The notes under the pieces: model-generated
What the model saw: only the letters and a program-made list of their open reading frames with translations
Told to the model about the DNA's origin: nothing
The model's database searches: none
Program-made: the position numbers and the translations under genes
Assembly: GCA_012520575.1 (NCBI GenBank)
Contig: JAAYOB010000023.1
Coordinates: 68,403 to 132,402 of the forward strand
DNA length: 64,000 bases
Source of the DNA: Candidatus Stramentimicrobium fermentans
GTDB lineage: Bacteria; Atribacterota; Phoenicimicrobiia; Phoenicimicrobiales; Stramentimicrobiaceae
Direction: 5' to 3'
In this document: positions 17,200 to 25,341 of the stretch, piece after piece
Layout: each line of letters starts with the position of its first letter
How positions within the stretch are numbered: position 1 is the first letter of the stretch

Positions 17200-19365
17200 C
17201 TATTTACACTCATTGAACGATGACAATATACCCTCCCGCTTTATCTGTGCATCAGCAATAAGTGACTGTCCTAAGGAGATACAGGCATCATTGGGCGGAA
17301 GTGCTTTATGAACCAATACCTTAAAGTGCTCTTTCTTTAATTTTTTGAAAGCTCTCTCCAAGAGAAAACTATTTTGGAAAACACCCCCGCTTAAAGCAAC
17401 ATAATTAATATTATAATCTTGTCTTATTCTAACACATAGTGAAAGAATAAAATCAGCCACCGTATTGTGAAACTGGCTGGCGATTTGAGATAAAGGAACA
17501 TTTCTTTCCAAATCTGTAATTATCTGTTGAAACATCTCCAGACTATTCACCACCCAATTATTATCTTCCTTTTCAATGAGATAATGGTAATTTTCTTTAT
17601 AGCTTTCCCGGCACAAAGATTCTAATTCTATGGCCGCTTGTCCTTCAAAATCTACCTCATCCCTTAACCCAATCAATGAGGCAACCGCATCAAATAATCT
17701 ACCGCAACTGGAGGTCATGGGCGAATTAATTCCTCTGTCTATCATCTGCTTAAGCAAAGGCAGATTTTTCACACTTTTTTTGTTTCTGAATAGTCCGGGA
17801 ATAGCAGTCAGCTCGGGCCCATAAATAGAATAAAGATAACTGAAGGCCATTCTCCAGGGTTCGTGAATTACCTGTTCCCCTCCGGGCATAGCTATATATT
17901 TTAAATGGCCCACTCTCTGATAATCTTCCGTTGAGACAATCAGAAACTCTCCGCCCCAGATAGCACCATCCGGTCCATAACCGGTCCCATCAAAGGCTAT
18001 TCCAATGGTCTGTTCAGAAATACGATGTTCAGCTAAGCAGCTCGCGATATGGGCAAAATGGTGCTGAACTTTTATCAGTGGTAATCTATATTTCTCCGCT
18101 AATTGCTCGGCATAACGGGTGGAGAGATAATCGGGGTGTGAATCACAGGCGATTACTTCGGGTTCAAATTTTAAAACCCGGGAGAGGTGTTTGATTGACT
18201 CCTGATATGCGGTGAAGCTTTCTTTATTCTTTAAATCACCTAAATGTTGACTGGGAAAGGCATAGTTGTCACGGACAAAACATACAGTATTTTTTTCTTC
18301 CGCCCCTAAGGCAAGAACTGACTTCGTTTTTTGAGCCAACATTATCGGATAGGGGGCGTAACCTCGTGACCTCCTGATAAAGATAGGCTGCAATGGAGTA
18401 ATTTTTAGGACCGAATCATCACAACGATTATAAATTTCTCTATCATGGATGAGTAGAAAATCTACTTTATCAGCAAATTCCCGAAAGACTTTTTCATCTT
18501 CGATTATTATCGGCTCCTCACTATAATTGGCACTGGTCATAATCAGAACCAGATTACTCTTCTGCAATAAGAAATAATGTAAAGGAGTATATGGAAGCAT
18601 AAAACCTAAATAGGCATTACCCGGTGCAACATTTGGTGATAGGAGACAGGTTTTCTTCTTTTTTAAAAGCAGAATTGGTTTTTCCCGGCTCTCTAAATAC
18701 TGCTGAGCAATTTTTGAGACAAAACAGAAATTTTTAATGTGGGAAATGCTCTCAGCCATTAGAGCCAAGGGTTTTTGGTCTCTTTTTTTTATCTCTCTAA
18801 TCTTTGAAACTGCCCTCTCGTTTTGAGCATCACAGGCAAGATGGAATCCCCCTAACCCTTTAATAACACCAATTTCTCCTTTCCTCAACCTCATTTTAGC
18901 TTCCCGTATAGGGTCAGGTATGTTAATCTGCTCATTTCCCACATAGAGAGCAGCCTGCGGTCCGCAAACCGGGCAGGTATCGGGTTGTACATGGTAATGG
19001 CGGTTTTTTATATCCCGGTACTCCTGAACGCAATCTTCGCAACTTGAAATATCGGGAGGCATCAAAATCATAGGGTGTTTATATTTAGAATTACTTTCTT
19101 TTATATAAAATTTAGAGTACCAGACAACAGGAAGATTCTCAATCTTAATCTGATTTATAAAGGCTGGAGTAGGTGGATGATTTTTTAATTCAGCCAAAAA
19201 TTTCTGATAACCGGACTCTTCCCCTTCCACTTCTATCTCTACCCCTTGATTGGAATTACAAATACAACCATACAAATCATATTTTTTAACCAGTCTATGA
19301 ATAAAGGGGTGGAAGTCCACCCCCTGCGCAATGCCATACAAGATAATCTTTTTTCTTATTTTCAT
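17200..19365 (-). CDS. hypF: Carbamoyltransferase HypF, variant with altered N-terminal domains
   Basis: Transfers carbamoyl from carbamoyl phosphate via carbamoyl-AMP to HypE, first step of cyanide ligand synthesis. The YrdC-like domain (about residues 140-320, GEIGVIKGLGGFHLACDA) and the Kae1-like carbamoyltransferase domain (about 345-705, with VQHHFAHIASCL and GIAFDGTGYGPDG) look complete. The N-terminal part is unusual: the acylphosphatase loop reads GIAQGVDFHPF, with His19 where the catalytic Arg normally stands, although Asn37 is kept. Only one CX2C-X18-CX2C zinc finger (Cys109, 112, 131, 134) is present where HypF normally has two in tandem. Length 721 is shorter than the usual 750-770 for that reason. 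First gene of the hypF-C-D group. Confidence 0.95.
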   Translation of the reverse strand: MKIRKKIILYGIAQGVDFHPFIHRLVKKYDLYGCICNSNQGVEIEVEGEESGYQKFLAELKNHPPTPAFINQIKIENLPVVWYSKFYIKESNSKYKHPMILMPPDISSCEDCVQEYRDIKNRHYHVQPDTCPVCGPQAALYVGNEQINIPDPIREAKMRLRKGEIGVIKGLGGFHLACDAQNERAVSKIREIKKRDQKPLALMAESISHIKNFCFVSKIAQQYLESREKPILLLKKKKTCLLSPNVAPGNAYLGFMLPYTPLHYFLLQKSNLVLIMTSANYSEEPIIIEDEKVFREFADKVDFLLIHDREIYNRCDDSVLKITPLQPIFIRRSRGYAPYPIMLAQKTKSVLALGAEEKNTVCFVRDNYAFPSQHLGDLKNKESFTAYQESIKHLSRVLKFEPEVIACDSHPDYLSTRYAEQLAEKYRLPLIKVQHHFAHIASCLAEHRISEQTIGIAFDGTGYGPDGAIWGGEFLIVSTEDYQRVGHLKYIAMPGGEQVIHEPWRMAFSYLYSIYGPELTAIPGLFRNKKSVKNLPLLKQMIDRGINSPMTSSCGRLFDAVASLIGLRDEVDFEGQAAIELESLCRESYKENYHYLIEKEDNNWVVNSLEMFQQIITDLERNVPLSQIASQFHNTVADFILSLCVRIRQDYNINYVALSGGVFQNSFLLERAFKKLKKEHFKVLVHKALPPNDACISLGQSLIADAQIKREGILSSFNECK

Positions 19366-19410
19366 TATATTCTCAAAATATATTTATGTCATTTGTCCTT
19401 AGCGGAATTC

Positions 19411-20358
19411 TTATTTTTTAACACTAATAAAGTCAAAAAGATCAAGGAACCCTCTTATAATTATACAGGAGATAAAAGCCAATGTTCCTAATTTGCCGCC
19501 GGTGCCTCCAAAATAGGGAATACTCAAAATAAAAAAGAAGGCAGTGAGCAGACCAGCAATAGCAATATATATTTCATTAGGAATTCTATCCCGGGAAGAC
19601 ATACCGGCATAGGAAGCACAAATTACCATAACGGCAAGTGTATTGCCAATCTCAGGAAAGAGAGCCGGCATAATCAGCCCTCCCAACAATCCTACAATTC
19701 CCGAAGAAAGAACTGGTCCGTGTTTTAAACGAACATTGAGAATATAGGTAACTACAGCGGCAACAACAGAATAGAAGACAAAATATTTCTCAATATCCCA
19801 TCCCGATATAATTCCTCCGGTGAGAAAGCCTTTTCCGGCAAATACCGATGCCAGAATACAGCCCGTAAGGGCTGAGGCTCCCAATTTACCTCCAAATCCA
19901 TTAAATGTATTTTTAGACAGGACAAACACCGCACCGGCTATCATGCCGGCAACCGCAATATGGGTATGGGTTTCAAAAAGAAGGCAGGAGGCCATGCCTA
20001 CAATAGAGCCACAGTGCAATGGTACCGCAAACTTAGGAATTATAATGGCTGAGATTGTAGCTACCAGGGCTGAGGCAACCACTGAACCCATGCCCAGATG
20101 ATTATTAAAAATAAAGGTGAGTAATGTCCCAGCCAATATCGCTACGAAATTATAACCATCTGTGCTCCGGAAAGAAAATTCCTTTTCAATTTCTTTTTTT
20201 CTCTCTCCATTTATGCCATAGAGAAGACCAATTAATAAAATCAACTGCAGGGAAACTAACCCGGAAATGCCGTATGCTGCAACATTATCCTTAAGCACAA
20301 CACTGTACAATACCAAGGCTGTAATCGGTAAGACTATGAAACCAATAACCGTAACCAT
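19411..20358 (-). CDS. Unknown multi-pass membrane protein with internal repeat
   Basis: I do not recognise this 315-residue protein. It is almost wholly hydrophobic with roughly nine or ten membrane segments and one cytoplasmic charged loop near residues 52-65 (GERKKEIEKEFSF). Two short glycine-rich segments resemble each other: NGFGGKLGASALTG near residue 150 and GGTGGKLGTLAFIS near 290, which hints at a duplicated half. A conserved-looking HCGSIVGMASCLLFETHTH stretch lies near 114. It sits 45 bases after the hypF start, in the same direction, so co-transcription with hypF is possible, but nothing ties it to hydrogenase assembly. A transporter or channel is a guess only. Confidence 0.7.
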   Translation of the reverse strand: MVTVIGFIVLPITALVLYSVVLKDNVAAYGISGLVSLQLILLIGLLYGINGERKKEIEKEFSFRSTDGYNFVAILAGTLLTFIFNNHLGMGSVVASALVATISAIIIPKFAVPLHCGSIVGMASCLLFETHTHIAVAGMIAGAVFVLSKNTFNGFGGKLGASALTGCILASVFAGKGFLTGGIISGWDIEKYFVFYSVVAAVVTYILNVRLKHGPVLSSGIVGLLGGLIMPALFPEIGNTLAVMVICASYAGMSSRDRIPNEIYIAIAGLLTAFFFILSIPYFGGTGGKLGTLAFISCIIIRGFLDLFDFISVKK

Positions 20359-20628
20359 ATAATTACCTCGCTCATTGAATTTTTAAATATTAATTTAACC
20401 GTACCCTCCATACTTACTCCGTATTCTTAATCTGCTTGTCGTGTCAAAAATATCTAAACATCGAAGACTCAACAGCCCATAAAGGTCCGAATATCCTTGC
20501 TTGTAGTAATTACTGCCTCGCCTCTTTTTAGGTCCCCGACAACCTGCTTTGCCAAATATTCATTATCCCCCTCTTCTTAAATCTAATTCGATTTTCCAAA
20601 CAAATTTAAACCCTCTGCCTCGTTTTTA

Positions 20629-21063
20629 TTATGAACTTAATTTATTTCTTAAAGGAATAAAAGAGGGGTTGCGAAAAAATCTTCGGGCAATGGCATAGGC
20701 AGCAAAATCATCATAAGGGCGAGGCGGTATGCGTAAAGAGCTCGGTATAATTCTCAGCCATCCACGAGGCGGGTTATACTCAAAGTAATATTTACGAGCC
20801 TCTATAGTGGTATCTCTCTCGGGAATTATTGTCACAAAAATTTCGGGAAATTTTTCTTTGACGGTAGTAATAATGATTTCCGAATTGGTTCCACTTCCCA
20901 CTATCATATTTCTGATTCCGTATTTTTTAATATATCCTCTCAGATTGTCCACTAAATCCTCATTCTTAATCACACTTCCCGCTAAATATCTCAAATCGGA
21001 ATTTACTAATGCGATGCCACATCTTTTTCTACCCGGATCAATGGCCAATATCGTATCATCCAT
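20629..21063 (-). CDS. RuvC/YqgF-like RNase H-fold protein
   Basis: 144 residues with an N-terminal RNase H-fold strand-loop, ILAIDPGRKRCGIALVN at residues 5-21, containing the first catalytic Asp8; IIVGSG-like MIVGSGTNSE near 58; a Glu in PERDTTIEARKYYFE near 84-96; and PRPYDDFAAYAIARR near 113-127, where Asp residues could complete the active site. This resembles the pre-16S rRNA nuclease/Holliday junction resolvase superfamily, in a small uncharacterised branch. Function as a nuclease is inferred. Located between fdhD and a 270-base gap with no evident partner. Confidence 0.7.
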   Translation of the reverse strand: MDDTILAIDPGRKRCGIALVNSDLRYLAGSVIKNEDLVDNLRGYIKKYGIRNMIVGSGTNSEIIITTVKEKFPEIFVTIIPERDTTIEARKYYFEYNPPRGWLRIIPSSLRIPPRPYDDFAAYAIARRFFRNPSFIPLRNKLSS

Positions 21064-21120
21064 TTTAAACCCCTTATTTACTTAATTATAAAATATAAAA
21101 GAGCAAGTATCGAAACAGGA

Positions 21121-21891
21121 TTAATTTTCAATTCTTTCCGGTAAGTTATAGACATTCATTCTCTCCCCTCGGGTAAATCCAATAAGAGTTACACTAAATC
21201 TTTCTGCCAGTTTAATTGCATAATCGGTTACAGCAGACCTGGAAATCACTACCGGTACCCTCCCTATTATAATTTTCTGCATGATACCAGCGGTAATGCG
21301 ACAGGTGGTCAGTATCACTTTATTTTCGGTATCTATACCTTTTAAGAGAGCCTCTCCTAAAATTCTATCTATAGTATTATAACGGCTGATATCTTCGCAG
21401 AATAGTACCATTTGACCGCCGGGGTCTGCCAGGCCACAACTATGAACACCACCGCTTAATTTAAAAAAACCTGCTTTTTCCTGCATTGCGGATAACAGAG
21501 TATAAATCACATCGTTCTTAATTCTAATTCTATTTTTGTCGTTGGTGAATTTTTGTGTTTTGAGTATTAACTTACTAATCTGGCTAGGATATGAGACTCT
21601 GTTTCGAAAAGCATTTGTGAATAAAGACTGATTAATTTCAAAATAGGCAGATTTTTTACCGATTTTAATAGAGATAATATCTTGCCTGTTCTTTATTATT
21701 CCTAAGCTATATAGAAACCCTGCTGTCAGATATTTTAAATTACCGGGGCTGCAGGATAAAGTAGCAATATTTTCCTGATTGACAAAAACATTTACCATTA
21801 TCTCTCTTGCTACTAAATCGATAATTCTTTTTTTCTCATTTTTGTTAATATGCGTTAATTCCAACTCAACCCCTTTTTTATCTTTTAACAT
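21121..21891 (-). CDS. fdhD: FdhD-family sulfurtransferase for formate dehydrogenase maturation (divergent)
   Basis: FdhD passes sulfur from a desulfurase to the Mo/W-bis-PGD cofactor of formate dehydrogenase. Recognisable family segments: AREIMVNVFVN near residue 28, CSPGNLKYLTAGFLYSLGII near 46-66, SGGVHSCGLAD near 147, EDISRYNTIDRILGEALL near 165, and TLIGFTRGERMNVYNLPERI at the C-terminus. Several signature residues differ from the usual form: GRHN reads SRYN, SGR reads TCR, and the CXXC of the E. coli protein is not visible; Cys in VHSCGL and TTCR remain. Overlaps mobA by seven bases. Its presumed client in this locus is a pseudogene (22742-22963). Confidence 0.82.
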   Translation of the reverse strand: MLKDKKGVELELTHINKNEKKRIIDLVAREIMVNVFVNQENIATLSCSPGNLKYLTAGFLYSLGIIKNRQDIISIKIGKKSAYFEINQSLFTNAFRNRVSYPSQISKLILKTQKFTNDKNRIRIKNDVIYTLLSAMQEKAGFFKLSGGVHSCGLADPGGQMVLFCEDISRYNTIDRILGEALLKGIDTENKVILTTCRITAGIMQKIIIGRVPVVISRSAVTDYAIKLAERFSVTLIGFTRGERMNVYNLPERIEN

Positions 21892-22526
21892 TTTTTCTTT
21901 CTCCTGATTAGAGCCAATCTCTCTGCCTCTTTAAAATCATTTCGGAAATTAATATTAAAAAAAGAACATAATTCCGGATCAAATTTTCTAATCTCTTTTT
22001 CGGTAATCTTTCGAATGTTTAAAAAGGGGAAAGTAGACCTTACTGCTAAAACATTTTTTTTGAGATTCTGCTCAATTATGCTCAGACAATTTTTACTATA
22101 AATGGCACATAAAGGCTCCAACAGCCCCTGACCATGTGTGGGAATAACAATGTCATAGCCTTCCATAAGTCCTGTCATATATTCTATTAAATTAACCTCC
22201 ACAAAAGGCATATCGTATCCAATAATCAGATTGTAAAATGTTTTAGAATATTGCAAGCCGGAATAAATTCCCCCCAATGGCCCCTTTTGAGGGAAATAAT
22301 CTTCTACAATGTTCTTATATTGGACAAATCTATCTTTTGGTCCTACAATTATAATATCATGCTCCGTAATTGTTTTCAGAGAAAGAATATTTAGAATAAC
22401 CTGCCCGATCAGGCTACTACCCCTAAATGGCAGATAACCTTTGTCTTTATCCAAGCCTATTCTGCTGCTTTTCCCGCCTGCTAAAACAATGACCGAAATA
22501 GGAAAAGGTTTCTTCTCTGAAATCAT
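21885..22526 (-). CDS. mobA: Molybdenum cofactor guanylyltransferase
   Basis: Attaches GMP to molybdopterin to form the guanine dinucleotide cofactor used by formate dehydrogenases. Nucleotidyltransferase motif VIVLAGGKSSRIGLDKDKG lies near the N-terminus, PQKGPLGGIYSGLQ near 85, and the metal-binding IIGYDMPFVE near 108. I place the start at ATG 22526; an in-frame TTG at 22541 is an alternative, and neither has a strong ribosome binding site. Length 213 is usual. Coupled to fdhD by overlap. Separated from the decayed fdh operon by a terminator at 22588-22624. Confidence 0.88.
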   Translation of the reverse strand: MISEKKPFPISVIVLAGGKSSRIGLDKDKGYLPFRGSSLIGQVILNILSLKTITEHDIIIVGPKDRFVQYKNIVEDYFPQKGPLGGIYSGLQYSKTFYNLIIGYDMPFVEVNLIEYMTGLMEGYDIVIPTHGQGLLEPLCAIYSKNCLSIIEQNLKKNVLAVRSTFPFLNIRKITEKEIRKFDPELCSFFNINFRNDFKEAERLALIRRKKKC

Positions 22527-22587
22527 TTTTATTTTTACCAACTCAATTAAAAGTTAATACTCTTAGCAGATTGACAGCCTCTCCAGT

Positions 22588-22624
22588 TAAAAAGGGGTTA
22601 TACAGATGAAATAAGTATAACCCC
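22588..22624 (-). terminator. Rho-independent terminator of the fdh operon
   Basis: On the minus strand, GGGGTTATAC (complement of 22615-22624) pairs perfectly with GTATAACCCC (complement of 22594-22603) around an 11-base loop and is followed by TTTTT. It lies 40 bases after the stop codon of the focA remnant, exactly where the operon should end, and is unharmed although the genes before it are broken. Confidence 0.8.
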
Positions 22625-22663
22625 CCGCAGAATTTATTTCCTTAACTTCAGGAAACAATACAA

Positions 22664-22741
22664 TTATCCTTCTCTTAAATATGCGTACCGGTATAAAGTA
22701 GCTCCAAAAAAGACCCCGCCAATTATATTTCCAAATAATTA
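22664..22741 (-). pseudogene. Remnant of a FocA/NirC-type formate channel (C-terminus only)
   Basis: Reading the minus strand gives LFGNIIGGVFFGATLYRYAY then LREG and a stop. GNIIGG plus an aromatic-rich helix ending in YLR is the characteristic last transmembrane helix of the formate/nitrite transporter family. About 230 residues expected before it are missing; the frame is closed by a stop just upstream and the fdhA remnant abuts it. The segment is short, so identification rests on the GNIIGG motif and on the formate dehydrogenase remnant beside it. Confidence 0.68.
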
Positions 22742-22963
22742 TTATGATATCTTCCTAACTTTAACAACACATACTTTGTATTCAGGCATTTTAGAAATTA
22801 GGTCGGGGCCGCATTGGTCAACACAGGCTAGTTAATGCCTGCCTTTATTGCTGCCTCTAAAATAGTTGTATCAGGTTCTACTATTACCCTTCTTGCCATC
22901 AATAGCAGCTTATACCGTTGGTGTGGTATTTGCTTCTCTTTTTGAATCTTTTGTTTTATTCAT
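22742..22963 (-). pseudogene. Formate dehydrogenase large subunit, internally deleted and frameshifted
   Basis: Just after the NuoF-like gene, a reading frame starting ATG 22963 encodes the beginning of an N-terminal 2Fe-2S domain: an in-frame stop, then IDGKK, a one-base shift, then VIVEPDTTILEAAIKAGIN. The next bases switch directly to the C-terminus of a molybdopterin formate dehydrogenase: VLTNAAP, a one-base shift, then ISKMPEYKVCVVKVRKIS and stop at 22742. The ferredoxin-like start and the LTN..DPISK.PEYKVC.V.V ending both fit FdhA-type subunits of about 900 residues. Nearly the whole catalytic body, including the active-site Cys/Sec region and metal-binding domains, is gone. Reading-frame lesions make translation meaningless. 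Confidence 0.82.
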
Positions 22964-23027
22964 TCTTGACTTTCTAAAACCTGTAATTTTTGTTATAAGT
23001 TTTGTTCAACAATATTTATGAAAATTA

Positions 23028-24821
23028 TTAATGGCTCTTTATGGCATTAAATCGACAAGCATCGTAGCAAACCCCACATTTTATACAGATATTCTGGTCT
23101 ATCTTATGAGGCTTTTTCTTTTCACCGGAAATAGCCTTAACCGGACACTTTATAGCACAAACCGTGCAACCGGTACATTTTTCCGGATTAATTTCAAATT
23201 TTAATAGCGATTTACATACTCCTGCTCGGCATTTTTTATCCCTGATATGTTCGATGTACTCATCTCTAAAATATCTAAGGGTGGTTAGAATGGGATTGGG
23301 AGCAGTCTGTCCTAAGGCACAAAGAGAAGTGTCCTGTATGCGAACAGCTAATTCTTCTAAAACATCTAAGTCTTCCATTTTACCCTTCCCCTGACAAATT
23401 TTAGTTAACATATCCAGCATAATCCTGGTACCTTCTCTACAGGGGGTACACTTACCACAGGATTCATCTTGAATAAAATTCATGAAATAGCGAGCAATAT
23501 CGACCATGCAGGTATCTTCATCCATTACTACCAATCCACCCGAACCCATAATGGCCCCGAGCTCCTTTAATGATTCATAATCAATTCTTGCATCGAGATG
23601 TTCTTCGGGAATACAGCCTCCTGATGGTCCCCCAATCTGCACTGCTCTTAATTTCTTATTGTTAGGGATTCCACCGCCAATATTGTAGACAATTTCTCTT
23701 AAAGTTATTCCTATGGGCACTTCAATAAGCCCCGTATTAGTAACATCTCCGGCAAGAGCAAATACCTTAGTCCCTTTGCTTTTTTCAGTTCCCATTGAAG
23801 CAAAATTTTCAGCTCCATGCAGAATTATGTATGGAATATTTGCTAATGTTTCCACATTATTTAAAACAGTTGGCAATCCAAACAAACCTTTATTGGCAGG
23901 GAAAGGTGGTCTGGGGCGAGGCTCTCCCCTTTTTCCCTCAATAGAGTGAATCAAAGCAGTCTCTTCGCCGCAAACAAATGCACCAGCACCTATTCTAATT
24001 TCTACATCAAAATCAAAACCGGTATTTAATATATTCTTTCCTAATAGCTCATATTTTCTCATTTCGGCAATAGCAATCTCTAGCCTCTTAATTGCTAGGG
24101 GATATTCGGCACGGACATAGATATAGCCCTGATTGGCGCCAATAGCGTATCCTGCAATCATCATAGCCTCTAATACACTATAGGAGTCACCTTCTAGCAT
24201 ACTGCGGTCCATAAAGGCACCCGGGTCACCCTCATCAGCATTACACAAAACATATTTTTGTTTACCGGGGGCTTTGGCAGCAAATTCCCATTTCAGTCCA
24301 GTGGGAAATCCGGCTCCCCCTCTACCTCTTAATCCTGATTTCTTTATCTCTTCAATCACCTCTTGTGGAGTCATCTCAGTCAAAACCTTCCCCAGTGCTA
24401 CAAAGCCATCAGCCCCTATATAGTCATCTATCGCATTAACATCAATTATCCCACAATTTCTTCTTGCAATTGTCTTTTGCAGTTTAAAGAAATCAATTTC
24501 TTCCATAATAGATATTAATTCTCCCGTGTCCGGTTTTTTGTAAAAAAGGCGCTGTACAACTCTTCCTTTCAGAAGATGTTCTTGTACAATTTCCCGGGTG
24601 TCCTCCGGTGTAACCCGTTGGTAAAAAACCCCATCAGGATAAACAACCATTACAGGACCAAGTTCGCATATTCCCATACAACCTGTAGTAATTATTTCGA
24701 CTTCTTTGTCCAATTTAGCTTCTTTTAGTGCCGCTTTAAATGCTTTTACCACTTCTACTGCACCATTTGACACACAAGAAGTGCCCTGGCAAATAAGAAG
24801 CTGGGTTCTTATATTATTCAT
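23028..24821 (-). CDS. NuoF/HydB-type NADH-binding flavoprotein subunit with ferredoxin domains
   Basis: 597-residue NAD(H):ferredoxin-type diaphorase subunit. Domains in order: thioredoxin-like 2Fe-2S domain (residues 1-90, CQGTSCVSNGA and TTGCMGICELGP), FMN/NADH-binding Nuo51 domain (GLRGRGGAGFPTGLKW near 165; NADEGDPGAFMDR near 205), SLBB, the C-terminal [4Fe-4S] site SCGKCTPCREGT near 455, and a two-cluster ferredoxin tail (CTGCTVCAIKCP and CIKCGVCYDACRF). This layout is that of HydB/HndC and of NAD-dependent formate dehydrogenase beta subunits. All motifs are intact. AAGGAG precedes the ATG. The catalytic subunit that should follow is a pseudogene, so it is either an orphan or works with a partner encoded elsewhere. 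Confidence 0.95.
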   Translation of the reverse strand: MNNIRTQLLICQGTSCVSNGAVEVVKAFKAALKEAKLDKEVEIITTGCMGICELGPVMVVYPDGVFYQRVTPEDTREIVQEHLLKGRVVQRLFYKKPDTGELISIMEEIDFFKLQKTIARRNCGIIDVNAIDDYIGADGFVALGKVLTEMTPQEVIEEIKKSGLRGRGGAGFPTGLKWEFAAKAPGKQKYVLCNADEGDPGAFMDRSMLEGDSYSVLEAMMIAGYAIGANQGYIYVRAEYPLAIKRLEIAIAEMRKYELLGKNILNTGFDFDVEIRIGAGAFVCGEETALIHSIEGKRGEPRPRPPFPANKGLFGLPTVLNNVETLANIPYIILHGAENFASMGTEKSKGTKVFALAGDVTNTGLIEVPIGITLREIVYNIGGGIPNNKKLRAVQIGGPSGGCIPEEHLDARIDYESLKELGAIMGSGGLVVMDEDTCMVDIARYFMNFIQDESCGKCTPCREGTRIMLDMLTKICQGKGKMEDLDVLEELAVRIQDTSLCALGQTAPNPILTTLRYFRDEYIEHIRDKKCRAGVCKSLLKFEINPEKCTGCTVCAIKCPVKAISGEKKKPHKIDQNICIKCGVCYDACRFNAIKSH

Positions 24822-24843
24822 AATTCAGATACTCCTTATTATA

Positions 24844-25341
24844 CTATTTATACTGTTCTAAAATTGCATCCAACATATTCGTGGTCAACCTGCCATGCAC
24901 ATGATTGTCAATCATAATTACAGGCGCCATACCGCATGAGCCAAAACAGGGCTGACAACCTAAGGTAAACCTCATATCTTCCGTAGTTTCCCCTTCTTTG
25001 ATGCCCAGTTTCTTTTCTAGTTCGTCCAATATTTTCTGGGCTCCTCTTACATAACAGGCCGTCCCCATACAAACAGTTATCGTGTGCCTGCCTATAGGAT
25101 TTGTTTTAAAATAAGAATAGAATGTTGCTACCCCAAATACTTCGCTCTCAGATAAATTCATTTCTTGCGCAATAAATTCCATAACCTCCGGAGGCAAGTA
25201 TTTGAATAATTCTTGCGCTTTATATAAAGCAGGGATTAAGTAACCCCTTTTATCCTTGTTTTCCACAATAAATTTTTTTAATTGGTCGTACTTTTCCCGT
25301 GAGGGAGATGCTTTGGGTTCTACAATAGTCATTTTACTCAT
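24844..25341 (-). CDS. NuoE/HydC-type 2Fe-2S subunit
   Basis: 165-residue thioredoxin-fold [2Fe-2S] subunit that partners with the NuoF-like protein. The helical N-terminal part (YLIPALYKAQELFKYLP near residue 35) and the cluster ligands TVCMGTACYVRGA near 88 and LGCQPCFGSCGMAP near 128 are present. Typical length. Its start overlaps the end of the upstream ferredoxin gene by eight bases and it lies 22 bases before nuoF, consistent with one transcript. Confidence 0.95.
   Translation of the reverse strand: MSKMTIVEPKASPSREKYDQLKKFIVENKDKRGYLIPALYKAQELFKYLPPEVMEFIAQEMNLSESEVFGVATFYSYFKTNPIGRHTITVCMGTACYVRGAQKILDELEKKLGIKEGETTEDMRFTLGCQPCFGSCGMAPVIMIDNHVHGRLTTNMLDAILEQYK

Noticed and set aside
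22742-22963. Remnant of an [FeFe] hydrogenase (HydA) rather than formate dehydrogenase
   Set aside because: The N-terminal 2Fe-2S piece fits both, but the ending with ISKMPEYKVCVVKV is a molybdopterin formate dehydrogenase C-terminus and a FocA remnant, mobA and fdhD follow.
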